Positions 34,424 through 43,309 are shown, counted from the first letter of the stretch. The stretch is 64,000 nt of DNA from Brooklawnia sp963780175 (GCA_963780175.1 CAWAAT010000008.1:42023-106022); one strand, 5' to 3'. Made by a program: numbers and translations. Notes: generated from the sequence alone by a model not told the origin.

Positions 34424-35332
34424 TCAGGTCCTCCCCTGACCGTCGCTGTCCACCAGATCGGTGGACGAGCGTTCAGCGCCCAGTATGGCCAGAATCTGCA
34501 GCAGCCGCTGGCGCAGCACGTGGGCGCGGACGCTGAAGCCACGCTGCGCGCTCACGTAGGCCGCACGTCCCCCGGGGGTCTCGACGGGCACCGGCGGGTA
34601 ACCCCAGCTCGTCAGGTCGTAGGCGCTGGCCTGCATGTCGAGCGTCCTGATGTCCCTGGCCAACTCGAAGGTGTCGAGCAGCAAGCCGGAGTCGATCGCT
34701 GGCAGCAGCTTGCCCGCCCACTTGTAGAGGTCCATGTTGGCGTGCAGGCAACCGGGTTGGTCGAAGGCCGACTGGGTGGCGCGCGTGGGTTGGAAGCTGT
34801 TCAGCGGGCGGGCCTGATCGGTGAAGAACCGGAAGGCGTCGTAGTGGCTGCACCGCACTCCCACCTCGTCCACCACCCGCCTGACCTCGTCGGGCGCGAA
34901 CCTCAGGGGCAGGTACGAGTGGCGGGTCTGATCAGGTGTCAGCCCGTAGACCATCGCCCACTCGTGCATGCCGAAGCAGCCGAAACGCGCCGGGCGTCCG
35001 GCGACTGCCCTCTCGAGCTCGCCCGCCTCGGAGATGGTTCTGGCCCGCCTCGCCACGAAGCCCGGCAGGTCGAGACTGGTCACCCCATGCGCATCGACGC
35101 TGTAGAAGCGCTGGTCGGCGTACTCGGGCGCGTCCGCCAGACCGACTCCCGGCCCGGGATGCCAGGCCAGCAACTGACCCGGACGCAGCGGGTAGTAGTC
35201 GAACAGGAAGTCCTCCACCGGATGGCGCCGACCGGCGCGCCTGCGCACCAGCACCGCGTCCACCAGATGGTGCGCCCGGTCGAGATGACCGGAACGCAGT
35301 TCAAGCCAACGGGGCCTGTCCCAGACGATCAC
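34424..35332 (-). CDS. 3-methyladenine DNA glycosylase-like protein (actinobacterial family)
   Basis: The 302-residue protein has 'HPVEDFLFDYYPLRPGQLLAWHPG' near the N-terminus, here read as HPVEDFLFDYY and PGQLLAWHPG. Actinobacterial proteins with this motif are commonly named 3-methyladenine DNA glycosylase, on weak evidence. Further conserved blocks are 'GCFGMHEWAMVYG', 'RCSHYDAFRFF' and 'DLTSWGYPPVPVETPGGRAAY'. The His/Trp/Asp richness suggests an enzyme, but no helix-hairpin-helix is visible. It begins with a GTG 4 bp after aroE and is co-transcribed with it. The family is confident, the activity is not. Confidence 0.7.
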   Translation of the reverse strand: MIVWDRPRWLELRSGHLDRAHHLVDAVLVRRRAGRRHPVEDFLFDYYPLRPGQLLAWHPGPGVGLADAPEYADQRFYSVDAHGVTSLDLPGFVARRARTISEAGELERAVAGRPARFGCFGMHEWAMVYGLTPDQTRHSYLPLRFAPDEVRRVVDEVGVRCSHYDAFRFFTDQARPLNSFQPTRATQSAFDQPGCLHANMDLYKWAGKLLPAIDSGLLLDTFELARDIRTLDMQASAYDLTSWGYPPVPVETPGGRAAYVSAQRGFSVRAHVLRQRLLQILAILGAERSSTDLVDSDGQGRT

Positions 35333-35336
35333 CGGC

Positions 35337-36191
35337 TCACGACTCCTGGACGCCCAGCCTGCGCAGCACCTCGGCGCGACAGGCTGCCAGCAGCGGCTCC
35401 GGGTCTGCGTCGCGTCCGGTCATCAACCTGATCTGGTCGATCGCCTGACCGACCAGCAGATCGAGCCCGTCCAGGGCGGTGACCCCCGCCTGGGCGGCAG
35501 CCCGGTCGAGGGACGAGGGGTAGTGGTTGTAGACCACCTCGAACACCGCTCGCGCGGATCCGACCAGGGCGGCGGCGAGATCGTTCGGCAGTTCTACGGG
35601 GACCGTGGAGACGAGCAGCTCGGCCCGTCCACCCCAGGTTTCGGGAAGCCGGGCCGGGCGCCCGAATGGTTGGTAGCTGAGCGTCACGGCGGCCAACTGG
35701 GCCACCTCGTCAAGGCTGGCGCGTGCCCGGGACTCGTCGCGGGCGGCGACCACCACCTCGGTGGTTCCCAGTTGTCCCAGCGCCCACAGCGCGCTGCGGG
35801 CCGTCGCGCCGTTGCCCAGCAGGACGGCGGTCGACACCTGGGTGATCCCGGCCCTGCCCAGGGCCGACAGGAATCCGGTCACGTCGGTGTTGTGGACGCG
35901 GTTGGGCGCCCCATCGACGCCCAGGATCAGGGTGTTGCCGGCTCGCAGTGCCGCGGCGATCGGGTCGGGTTGGCCGTGGGCCAGCAGTGCCTGCTTGTGG
36001 GGGGCGGTCACCGACAGCCCCACCCATTCGGGGCCCAGGCCGGCGACGAAGGCGTCCAGAGCCCCTGGGGAGACGTCGAAGGCGTCGTAGCTGTACTCGT
36101 CGGACAAGCCCAGCTGCGCGTAGGCGGTGCGGTGCAGCAGCGGCGACAACGAGTGGGCGATCGGGCTGCCGATCACGGCGCAGCGGCGCAT
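35337..36191 (-). CDS. aroE: Shikimate dehydrogenase
   Basis: The 284-residue enzyme reduces 3-dehydroshikimate to shikimate with NADPH. The substrate site has 'SPIAHSLSP' (Ser-x-Ser), catalytic Lys in 'TAPHKQAL' and 'NTD' near residues 100-102. The NADP fold contains 'LLGNGATARSALWAL' where the usual GGGA is GNGA. 'EVVYNHYPS' (for xYxP) and 'GLDLLVGQAIDQ' (Gln contacts shikimate) complete the pattern. It heads a three-gene minus-strand unit with the glycosylase-like and membrane genes, an unusual grouping. Confidence 0.93.
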   Translation of the reverse strand: MRRCAVIGSPIAHSLSPLLHRTAYAQLGLSDEYSYDAFDVSPGALDAFVAGLGPEWVGLSVTAPHKQALLAHGQPDPIAAALRAGNTLILGVDGAPNRVHNTDVTGFLSALGRAGITQVSTAVLLGNGATARSALWALGQLGTTEVVVAARDESRARASLDEVAQLAAVTLSYQPFGRPARLPETWGGRAELLVSTVPVELPNDLAAALVGSARAVFEVVYNHYPSSLDRAAAQAGVTALDGLDLLVGQAIDQIRLMTGRDADPEPLLAACRAEVLRRLGVQES

Positions 36192-36247
36192 CCGGGCCTC
36201 CTCGGTCGATGTGAGTCTCAGGCTACCGGCAGGCTGATGGGCCCCGG

Positions 36248-36253
36248 TAGTTT
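36248..36253 (+). promoter_or_regulatory. Leaderless-type -10 box (TAGTTT) of menB
   Basis: TAGTTT ends 6 nt before the menB ATG at 36260. Confidence 0.55.
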
Positions 36254-36259
36254 GGACCC

Positions 36260-37171
36260 ATGAGCAGCGCCGCTTCCGCCAACCCGTTCAAGCCAGAACT
36301 GTGGGACGAGGTCCCAGGTTTCGACTTCACCGACATCACCTACCACCGGGCCAGGGAAGTTGCTGCCGTACGGATCGGCTTCGACCGACCCGAGGTGCGC
36401 AACGCCTTCCGCCCGCACACCGTGGACGAACTGCTGCTGGCCTTCGAGCACGCCCGCCAGGCCAGCGACATCGGCTGCGTCCTGCTGACCGGCAACGGCC
36501 CGAGCCCGCGTGACGGTGTCTGGGCCTTCTGCAGCGGCGGCGACCAGCGGATGCGCGGCTCGTCCGGTTACCAGTACGCCTCGGGTGAGGGCGCGTCCAC
36601 GGTCGACAGGGCCAGAGCCGGAAGGCTGCACATTCTTGAGGTGCAGCGCCTCATCAGGTTCATGCCCAAGGTGGTGATCTGTCTGGTCAGTGGCTGGACC
36701 GCGGGGGGAGGGCACAGCCTGCACGTGGTCTGCGACCTGACGATCGCCTCGGACGAGCACGCCCGCTTCAAGCAGACCGACTCCGACGTGGCGTCCTTCG
36801 ATGGCGGCTACGGGTCGGCGTACCTGGCCCGCCAGGTCGGCCAGAAGTTCGCGCGCGAGATCTTCTTCCTCGGCGAGACCTACACCGGCACCGACGCGAT
36901 GCGGATGGGAATGGTCAACAAGGTCGTCCCGCACGCCGACCTTGAAGACGTGGGCCTGGACTGGGCCCGGAAGATCTGCGGCAAGTCGCCCACCGCCCAG
37001 CGGATGCTGAAATACGCCTTCAATCTGGCGGACGACGGTTTGATGGGCCAGCAGTTGTTCGCGGGCGAGGCCACCAGGCTGGCCTACATGACCGACGAGG
37101 CCCGGGAGGGCCGTGACTCCTTCCTCGAGAAGCGCGCGCCCGACTGGTCCGGCTTCCCCTACTACTACTGA
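36260..37171 (+). CDS. menB: 1,4-dihydroxy-2-naphthoyl-CoA synthase
   Basis: The 303-residue crotonase-fold enzyme closes the naphthoquinone ring in menaquinone synthesis. 'RPEVRNAFRPHTVDEL' and 'FCSGGDQRMRG' form the CoA-binding and oxyanion region; 'VSGWTAGGGHSLHVVCDL' and 'FKQTDSDVASFDGGYGSAYLARQVG' (seen as DSDVASFDGGYG) are MenB-specific, and the C-terminus ends in Tyr-rich 'GFPYYY'. No other men gene is adjacent. It supports a menaquinone-linked respiratory chain together with ndh. Confidence 0.95.
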   Translation: MSSAASANPFKPELWDEVPGFDFTDITYHRAREVAAVRIGFDRPEVRNAFRPHTVDELLLAFEHARQASDIGCVLLTGNGPSPRDGVWAFCSGGDQRMRGSSGYQYASGEGASTVDRARAGRLHILEVQRLIRFMPKVVICLVSGWTAGGGHSLHVVCDLTIASDEHARFKQTDSDVASFDGGYGSAYLARQVGQKFAREIFFLGETYTGTDAMRMGMVNKVVPHADLEDVGLDWARKICGKSPTAQRMLKYAFNLADDGLMGQQLFAGEATRLAYMTDEAREGRDSFLEKRAPDWSGFPYYY

Positions 37172-37242
37172 GGCTTGGTGACGGACGGCGGTCGCCACGC
37201 GGGCAGGCTGGGCGCGCAGCGAGTTGGTGGAAGGATGGTCCC

Positions 37243-38709
37243 ATGCGGTCCGTGAATGACGACAGTGCCACCCTCGAGGGTGACATCGGTCGTCGTGCCT
37301 CGCACATCCTGGAGATGGCCCAGGACTTCGCCGACCAGGTTCGACGGGAAGCCGAGGAGTTCGCGATCAAGCGCCGGCAGGACGCCGACGCGGCGAACGT
37401 CGACATCGAGCGGCTGCACGCCGAGATCGCCCGCCAACACCAACGTGCCGTCGATCTGGCAGACGAAGCCGAGCGGGAACTCGTCCGGGCACGGGTCGAG
37501 GCCGAGGCGAGAATCGATGAGGCCCTGGCGCAGGCCGACCTGATCACCTCGAGCGCCGAGGAACAGGCCAACACCACCTTGGCGCAGGCCCTCACCCAGG
37601 CCGATCGGCTGACCGCCGAGGCGCAGGACTCCGCTGCCCAACTGGTTGCTCGCACCGAGGCGGAGACGTCGGCCCTGCGTCAGCAGGCCACCGACGAGCT
37701 GGCCGCGTCCCGACAAGAGATCCTCGCGCAGAGCCAGGAGTTCGAGTCGCGCATCAGTCAGCAGGCCGCCCAGGCCGATGAGCAGGTTCGCCGGATCCTT
37801 GACCAGGCGGGCGCCGAGGCGGCGGAACTCGCCCGCAGGGCGTCCCAGTCCAGTCAGGCTGCTGCTCGTCAGGCCGAGGACCTGATGGCCCAGACGCGGA
37901 CGACGGCCGCCGAAATCACCGCTACCGCAGAGGCGGACGCCAGCCAGCGTCGCGCCGAGGCGCAGGCTGAGTACGAGCGGCTCACCGGTGAGGCTCAGCA
38001 GCAGCTGGACTGGACCAGGCAGGCGATCGACGACCTGTTGACCGGCGCCCGCTCCGAGGCCGACCAGATCACCGAGCAGGCCCGCACATCGGCTGCGGAG
38101 CACCGTCGCCGCGTCCATCAGGAGTTGCAGGTGGTGCTGGCCCGGCACACCCATCACACCCGAGTCAGACTCAAGGACGCCGAGGCCCGCAGCGCCGAGC
38201 TGAACGCCCAGGCCACCGCCACCCTGCGCGCCGCCCAGGCGGACGCCGCCGCGACCCTGGCCGCCAGCGAGCAGGTCGCCACGAGTCGGCTGGAGGCTGC
38301 GGAGCGTGCGGCCCAGGCCGTCACCACCCGGGCAGCCGCGAGGCTCGCCGAGGCCGAGGAGAGTACCCGGCGGGTACGTGACAAGCTCACCGCCGACCTG
38401 ACGAGGCTGCGCCACGAGACCTTCGAGCAGACCAGCGCCACCCGGGCGGAGGCCGTCGGACTGCTGAGGGAGGCCAGGACCGATGCCGATCGGGTGCGAG
38501 CCGAGGCCGAAGCCATGCTGGAACGTGCGCGTTCCGAGGTCGCCCGGTTGGCTGGGCGCCGCGACTCGATCGCCCGTGAACTCGGCTACCTCTCCGGGGT
38601 CATCGAGGCCCTGGCAGTGCCCGTGCCCACAGTCCACCACCACTCACCCGACGTCAACGAGACCACCGACAGCCCCGGCAACACCAGCGTCCAAGGAGTT
38701 TACGAATGA
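37243..38709 (+). CDS. Long coiled-coil protein (Scy/DivIVA-like cytoskeletal candidate)
   Basis: The 488-residue protein is almost entirely alpha-helical and charged, rich in Ala, Glu, Gln and Arg with heptad and longer periodicities from about residue 15 to 460. There is no signal peptide, membrane helix or enzyme motif. Segments such as 'ARRDSIARELGYLSGVIEAL' near the C-terminus recur in the next protein, so the two are paralogous. In actinomycetes similar proteins (Scy, FilP, often mislabelled cellulose-binding) organise growing poles with DivIVA. The stop overlaps the next start by 4 bp (ATGA), so they are translationally coupled. Confidence 0.8.
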   Translation: MRSVNDDSATLEGDIGRRASHILEMAQDFADQVRREAEEFAIKRRQDADAANVDIERLHAEIARQHQRAVDLADEAERELVRARVEAEARIDEALAQADLITSSAEEQANTTLAQALTQADRLTAEAQDSAAQLVARTEAETSALRQQATDELAASRQEILAQSQEFESRISQQAAQADEQVRRILDQAGAEAAELARRASQSSQAAARQAEDLMAQTRTTAAEITATAEADASQRRAEAQAEYERLTGEAQQQLDWTRQAIDDLLTGARSEADQITEQARTSAAEHRRRVHQELQVVLARHTHHTRVRLKDAEARSAELNAQATATLRAAQADAAATLAASEQVATSRLEAAERAAQAVTTRAAARLAEAEESTRRVRDKLTADLTRLRHETFEQTSATRAEAVGLLREARTDADRVRAEAEAMLERARSEVARLAGRRDSIARELGYLSGVIEALAVPVPTVHHHSPDVNETTDSPGNTSVQGVYE

Positions 38710-39785
38710 CCGAGCCAGGTTTCCGTTTCGTCCGCAAGGGCTACGAACCTACCGAAGTGGACCATCTGGTCACCCAGCTGCGGTCCTCCGTCGATCGCTT
38801 GCGGGCCGATCTGGCTCGCGCCCACGACGAGAATGCCCTGCAGGCCGTCGAGAACACCAAGGCGCACCAGCAGGTCTCCGACCTGTCGGGGCGGGTCGAG
38901 ATGCTCGAGCAGGCGCTCGTCGAGATGCGCGCCGAACGCGACGCCGGGGTGCCCCCCACCTTCGCCAACCTCGGGGAACGCATCGGGCAGATGCTCACGA
39001 TGGCCCAGGATGAGGCCGACGAGTTGCGCCGCAGCGCCCGTGAGAAGGCCGAGCAGTTGACCAGCGGGGCCGCCCAGGCCGCCGCCGATACCGCGTCCAA
39101 CGCCCAGCGGGAGGCCGCCGAGGTGGTCTCCCGTGCTCGGGCGGAGGCGGCGCGCACCCTGGAGGACGCCAGGCAGCGGGCCGACAGCATGCTCGAGGAG
39201 GCGGACGCCGAGGCCACCGCTCGCCGCGAGGAGGCTGAGGCCGTGTACGAGGCGCAGCGCGCCCAGGCCGCCGCCGCGTCCGCCGACTTCGAACGGACGC
39301 TGGCCGAACGCCGCACCCAGGCCATGGACGAGCTTGACTCCGCCCTGGAGCAGAAGACCAGACAGGTCGAGATGGCGACCGACGAGCTGACCAGGGCCCG
39401 CGACGAGGCCGCGCTGGTCACCACCGAGGCCCGCCACGAGGCCGATCAGATCGTCCGGGACGCCCAGTCGCAGGCGTCCGCCACGCTCGCCGACGCCAAG
39501 CGTCGCGCCGAGGGAATCCGTCAGCACTCGGAGCGCGAACTGGCCGCCGCCACGGCGCGACGTGACTCGATCACCGCGCAGCTGTCGAACGTCCGTCAGA
39601 TGCTGGCAACCCTGGGCGGGACGCAGTCCGGCTTCGCCGACCCGCTGGCACCCCGCACGGCGCAGGCGTGGGCGTCAGAGACGGACAGCCCCACAGCCTC
39701 AGGAGTCGCGCAGTCGAACGCCGGTGATCAGGACGACGGCGATGCGCCGGTCGTCGAGGTTGACGACTCCGCTGATCAGGACTGA
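38706..39785 (+). CDS. DivIVA-domain coiled-coil protein
   Basis: The 359-residue protein starts 'MTEPGFRFVRKGYEPTEVD', the N-terminal DivIVA membrane-curvature domain (Phe/Arg/Gly-Y-x-x-x-x-V-D). A coiled coil runs from ~25 to 310, then an acidic tail 'DAPVVEVDDSADQD'. It should localise to cell poles or septa and recruit envelope synthesis. The start overlaps the upstream coiled-coil gene by 4 bp. It is not the ftsZ-linked DivIVA (Wag31), since no division cluster is near, so it is probably an accessory paralogue. Confidence 0.82.
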   Translation: MTEPGFRFVRKGYEPTEVDHLVTQLRSSVDRLRADLARAHDENALQAVENTKAHQQVSDLSGRVEMLEQALVEMRAERDAGVPPTFANLGERIGQMLTMAQDEADELRRSAREKAEQLTSGAAQAAADTASNAQREAAEVVSRARAEAARTLEDARQRADSMLEEADAEATARREEAEAVYEAQRAQAAAASADFERTLAERRTQAMDELDSALEQKTRQVEMATDELTRARDEAALVTTEARHEADQIVRDAQSQASATLADAKRRAEGIRQHSERELAAATARRDSITAQLSNVRQMLATLGGTQSGFADPLAPRTAQAWASETDSPTASGVAQSNAGDQDDGDAPVVEVDDSADQD

Positions 39786-39793
39786 GCTCTTGC

Positions 39794-40435
39794 TCAGTCG
39801 ACCCTGCCGTACAGCCGGTCGCCGGCATCACCCAGCCCCGGGACGATGTACCCCTGCTCGTTGAGCCGTTCGTCCACCTGGGCAACCACCAGGGTGGTGG
39901 TGATGTGGAGACCGTCGACCAGGCTCCGGAAATTCTCGATCCCCTCGGGGGCAGCCAGCAGGCAGATGCAGGTGACGTCATCGGCCTTGCGGGCGGCGAG
40001 GAACTGGACACAGCCACCCAGTGAGCCGCCGGTGGCCAACATGGGATCGAGTACGAAACACTGCCGACCCGACAAGTCCTGAGGCAGGCGCTCGGCGTAC
40101 GTGAAGGGTTGCAGGGTGGTCTCGTCGCGGATCATGCCCACGAAACCCACCTCTGCGGTGGGCATCAGGCGGGTCATGCCGCCGAGCATCCCCAACCCCG
40201 CGCGCAGGATCGGGACCACCAACGGCTTGGGGTCGGCGAGTGTCACCCCGTCGGTCTCGGCCACCGGCGTGGTGATGTGGACAGGACGCACCCGCACACC
40301 GCGGGTCGCCTCGTAGGCCAGCAGCGTGACCAACTCGTCCACCAGCGCGCGAAAGGTCGGGCTGCTGGTGCTGGCCTCGCGCAGGCACGTCAGCTTGTGT
40401 GCCACCAACGGGTGGTCGAGTACTTTCAGTTCCAC
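39794..40435 (-). CDS. upp: Uracil phosphoribosyltransferase
   Basis: The 213-residue enzyme salvages uracil to UMP with PRPP. 'PILRAGLGMLGGM' binds the base side, and the PRPP loop is 'VLDPMLATGGSLGG' near residue 132; 'ITTTLVVAQVDERLNEQGYIVPGLGDAGDR' (seen as DERLNEQGYIVPGLGDAGDR) is the C-terminal uracil-binding block. The GTG at 40435 starts 'MELKVLDHPLVAHKL', typical for Upp; the upstream frame is not part of it. It is convergent with the DivIVA gene, 8 bp apart, and divergent from the tadA pair. Confidence 0.94.
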   Translation of the reverse strand: MELKVLDHPLVAHKLTCLREASTSSPTFRALVDELVTLLAYEATRGVRVRPVHITTPVAETDGVTLADPKPLVVPILRAGLGMLGGMTRLMPTAEVGFVGMIRDETTLQPFTYAERLPQDLSGRQCFVLDPMLATGGSLGGCVQFLAARKADDVTCICLLAAPEGIENFRSLVDGLHITTTLVVAQVDERLNEQGYIVPGLGDAGDRLYGRVD

Positions 40436-40564
40436 GGGGTCCACCTTGGCACAGGGCCTGGCCGGACGCAGAGGCGGTGCCCAAAGTTGCCCCTGGCTTT
40501 TCGCTTCTCGGCTCGATCTGACACGATGGGGGCTGTACGCCGGGTGACATTGAGGAGCCAGGAT

Positions 40565-41207
40565 ATGAACACCACTGACGAGCCGTCCGTCGACGACGAA
40601 CTCGAAGATGCTGCCGACGTGGTCGACAGCCTCGACGACGACAGCGATCTCGACGGTGGCATTGTCTCCGACGACTACGACGAGCTGGACGAGCCCGACG
40701 ACGACGATGACGACGATGACGACGACGACTACGAGGACGCCACGGTCGAGGAGATCGACTTCGTCGTGGCCCTGTACCGCGAGGACGGCGTCCCGGTGGC
40801 CAGCGAACTGGCTCCCGCAACTCGCCAACGACCTCGATGAGCTGATCGACCAGTTGCGCCGGCTGCCCGGTGACGCCGGGGCGCTCGCGGTGGTCTCGAT
40901 CGCAGGGGAGTTCTTCGTGCTCTGCCGGGTACGCGGCCGCACCGTCCAGGTGCTGCTGAACGACTCGGTCGCCGCCAACGACTGGCCGATCGCGCGTGAC
41001 GTGGTGGATTACCTGGGCATCGACGTCCCCGATCCCGATTCCGATTCCGAGCCCGTCGGCGACCTTGCCATGCTGGTCGACCAGGGCGTCAGCGAGTTGG
41101 ACCTCGAGCAGATCGCCGGCGACATCGACGAGGACTCCGACCAGTTGGTGCGCCAGATGGTCGACCTGATGAAGATGTCAGCACCGTTCGAGCGGGCGGT
41201 GAACTGA
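40565..41207 (+). CDS. tRNA adenosine deaminase-associated protein (frameshifted)
   Basis: This protein of about 213 residues has a very acidic N-terminus with a run of Asp (residues ~42-54), then a core 'DFVVALYREDGVPVASEL' continuing, after a one-base break near 40810, with 'PQLANDLDELIDQLRRLPGD', 'LAVVSIAGEFFVLCRVRG' and 'DVVDYLGI'. The architecture is that of the actinobacterial family found next to tadA, whose role in tRNA editing is not established. GAGGAGCCAGGAT precedes the ATG. The stop is 4 bp from the tadA GTG, so they form an operon. An extra C in GCTCCCGCA explains the break. Confidence 0.82.
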
Positions 41208-41211
41208 TCGG

Positions 41212-41669
41212 GTGAGCCGTTGGGACCCCGCGATGCGGCTGGCCCTGGAGGCAGCCGCGGAGGCGTGCGAGCGCGGTGAGGTGCCGGTGGGTGCGGTGGT
41301 ACTCGACAGCGCTGGTGAACTGTTGGCCGTCGCCGCCAATGAGCGGGAGTCGCACGCGCGGACGTCGCTGCGCACGCCGAGATCGTCGCCATGCGGCGCG
41401 CGGCGCAGGTGCTCGGGGACGGCTGGCGTCTGTCGGGCTGCACGTTGGTCGTCACCCTGGAACCGTGCGTGATGTGCGCCGGCGCGATCGTGGCGGCAAG
41501 GATCGAGCGGGTGGTCTTCGGGGCTTTCGACCCCAAGGCGGGGGCGGTGACCTCGCTTTGGGACCTGCTCCGCGACCCCAGGCTGCTGCACCGGCCCGCC
41601 GTGGTCGGCGGCGTGATGGCCGAACAGGCCGAGCAACAGCTGCGAGGGTTCTTCGCCGAGCTCCGCTGA
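41212..41669 (+). CDS. tadA: tRNA(Arg) adenosine-34 deaminase (frameshifted)
   Basis: The enzyme edits A34 to inosine in tRNA-Arg(ACG), which is encoded at 33777. The first frame gives 'EVPVGAVVLDSAGE'; after a break near 41358 the other frame gives 'HAEIVAMRRAAQVLG' (zinc His and proton-shuttling Glu) and 'EPCVMCAGAI' (PCxxC zinc ligands), ending 'RGFFAELR'. Joined length is about 152 residues, usual for TadA. The catalytic set is complete and the gene is normally essential, so sequencing error is more likely than loss. Confidence 0.92.
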
Positions 41670-41704
41670 CGTGGGACCGACGGCGGTGACCGGAGGCCGC
41701 CGAG

Positions 41705-43093
41705 CGTCTTGCCTCACGTCAAGTTGATCGCGAAGGGTGAGCGCGTGCCTCACGTATTCTGATCGCGAAATCGTGACTTGGTGATGGTGTTGCGGGCCGC
41801 TGCGGATTCGATCAGGCGAGTTTGGATGGTGTTGATCTTGCGGGTGATGGCGGCGGGGTTCAGTTCGTAGTGGACGTCGGAGAGCCGGTCGGCTTTCGGA
41901 CCGGTGAGCGCGCCGCTGGCCAGGAGGCGGGCGTACGGGGTGGCCGGTTTGTCATAGATCCGCTTCTTGCGCCCGGAACGGGTTTCGGTCCAGCCGACGG
42001 CTTTCACGCAGGGCAGGAGGTGGTTCTTGCGGGCCATGACCTGGGTCCAGCAGCAGGTTCAGGTCGTCGAGTTCGGCGGCGGTTTCGTAGCGGTACCGGA
42101 ACGCGTGTTTGCGGACCCAGTCACCGTTGCGTTGCTCGACGTGGGCGTTGTCGTTGTGCTGGTAGGGCCTGGATCGGGTGATCGTGGGGATGGCGTGGTC
42201 GTCGCACCAGGCGATCATGGCCCAGTTCAAGAACTCCGAGCCGTTGTCGAAATCGACCCCGGCCAGCGGGAGCGGATAGTGGGCGAGGATCCAGTCCATG
42301 CCGGCTTTCATGTGAAGGAACGCCTTGTTGCGCACGGTCCGGGTGATCCCCCAGCCCAGGTAGGGGTCGGTCGCGTTGATCGTGACCAGGTAGTCGCCCT
42401 CGTTGCGGTGCCCGCAGTGGGCGACGGTGTCGATCTCCAGGTAGCCGCCGATGGCGGGGAACCCGTCCATCGCGGTCCGCAGCGGGATCGAGGCGCGCAG
42501 GATCAGGCCCGGCCGGGTCGTCGACGTCGACTCCGGGTAGCGGGTGGCTTTGACCGGTGCCAGGTAGCGGTCGATCGTGGCCGGCGACATCGCCCGCACC
42601 TCGGCCAGCACATCCTCGGTGATCCGGTCGGCGACTTTGCCGAGCTCACGGAACCGGACCAGCCGTTCCAGGGTGTCGTCCATGACCGGGGCGAGGTATT
42701 TCCCGCACGGCTCACCGTCCAGCGTCCACACCTGTTCCAGGACCTTCAACGCGTCGTAGGAGTACTTCCGCTGCCGCGGTTTCCGTTTGACCTGACCAGC
42801 GGGCCCTTTCCGGTTGGCGGCTTGGCGGATCGCGCGGCGGGCGTTCACCCGCGACCAGCCGGTCGCTGCGCACAACTCGTCCAACATCACCCCCTTGGCC
42901 TTCTTGCCTGCCCGCTGGTACTCCCGCGCATAGGCCTTGGTCAGATCCCGCCTGGTCGCCATCGACAACTCCCTCACGAACGTGAGCGAACCGGAGCGCC
43001 CCCCTCCCACCGCCGCGACACGCACCCGCGTTTCGCGATCATCCAGATTTGAGGCAAGCGCTCCCGTTCGCGATCATCTTTCGTGAGTCAAGT
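41705..43093 (-). mobile_element. Insertion sequence with integrase-type transposase
   Basis: The ends are inverted repeats of about 60 bp with the same internal layout. TGATCGCGAA occurs twice in each end, exactly 35 bp apart (41725 and 41760; mirrored at 43032 and 43067), separated by a GAGCGC-TGCCTCA block. Candidate 7-bp target duplications CGCCGAG flank it at 41698-41704 and 43094-43100. Length about 1.39 kb. The precise termini are uncertain by a few bases. Confidence 0.82.
41750..42962 (-). CDS. DDE integrase-core (rve) transposase (frameshifted)
   Basis: ATG at 42962 (GAGGGAG upstream) begins 'MATRRDLTKAYAREYQRAGKKAKG', followed by an HTH region 'LCAATGWSRVNARRAI'. The catalytic triad lies in 'LEIDTVAHCG' (Asp), 'VDFDNGSEFLN' (Asp) and 'HVEQRNGDWVRKH' (Glu). 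A break near 42041 moves the frame; the remaining ~95 residues 'MARKNHLLPCVKAVGW...' to 'RFRDQNT' continue to the stop at 41750, inside the left terminal repeat. The joined protein is about 403 residues. It resembles the integrase-type family of large actinobacterial IS elements; I cannot name the IS family with certainty. Confidence 0.82.
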
Positions 43094-43124
43094 CGCCGAG
43101 TGGCGAGGGCAGGCCCGGATGTTC

Positions 43125-43130
43125 TAGGCT
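43125..43130 (+). promoter_or_regulatory. -10 box (TAGGCT) of tRNA-Ser(CGA)
   Basis: TAGGCT ends 7 nt before the first base of the mature tRNA. The expected -35 position (about 43102-43107) lies within 10 bp of the IS end. Confidence 0.5.
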
Positions 43131-43137
43131 GGATGGC

Positions 43138-43222
43138 GGTGACGTGTCTGAGCGGCCGAAAGAGCCCGCCTCGAAAGCGGGTGTGGTGCAAGCCACCGAG
43201 GGTTCAAATCCCTCCGTCACCG
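43138..43222 (+). tRNA. tRNA-Ser (anticodon CGA)
   Basis: An 85-nt class II tRNA with GGTGACG/CGTCACC acceptor stem, anticodon loop CTCGAAA (CGA), long variable arm TGGTGCAAGCCA and T loop GTTCAAATC. CCA follows at 43223-43225, so the CCA end may be encoded. Confidence 0.96.
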
Positions 43223-43237
43223 CCATGGTGAGATGAG

Positions 43238-43270
43238 CCCCCGGTTTCCCACCGGGGGTTCTCGTCTTTA
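43238..43270 (+). terminator. Terminator after tRNA-Ser(CGA)
   Basis: CCCCCGGT pairs with ACCGGGGG around TTCCC (8-bp perfect stem), followed by TTCTCGTCTTT. It also ends the convergent gene at 43289. Confidence 0.8.
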
Positions 43271-43309
43271 CCCGGCCAGCAGAGCGCGTTACCCGGCCAG
43301 CAGAGCGCG
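43268..43309. repeat. Perfect 21-bp tandem duplication at a gene end
   Basis: TTACCCGGCCAGCAGAGCGCG at 43268-43288 is repeated exactly at 43289-43309. The second copy contains the stop codon and last six codons of the hypothetical gene; the first is a spare copy beyond the stop. Confidence 0.85.

Noticed and set aside
41967..43052. Long + strand frame antisense to the integrase-type transposase
   Set aside because: Shadow of the DDE transposase with Val/Gly/Arg bias; no motif.
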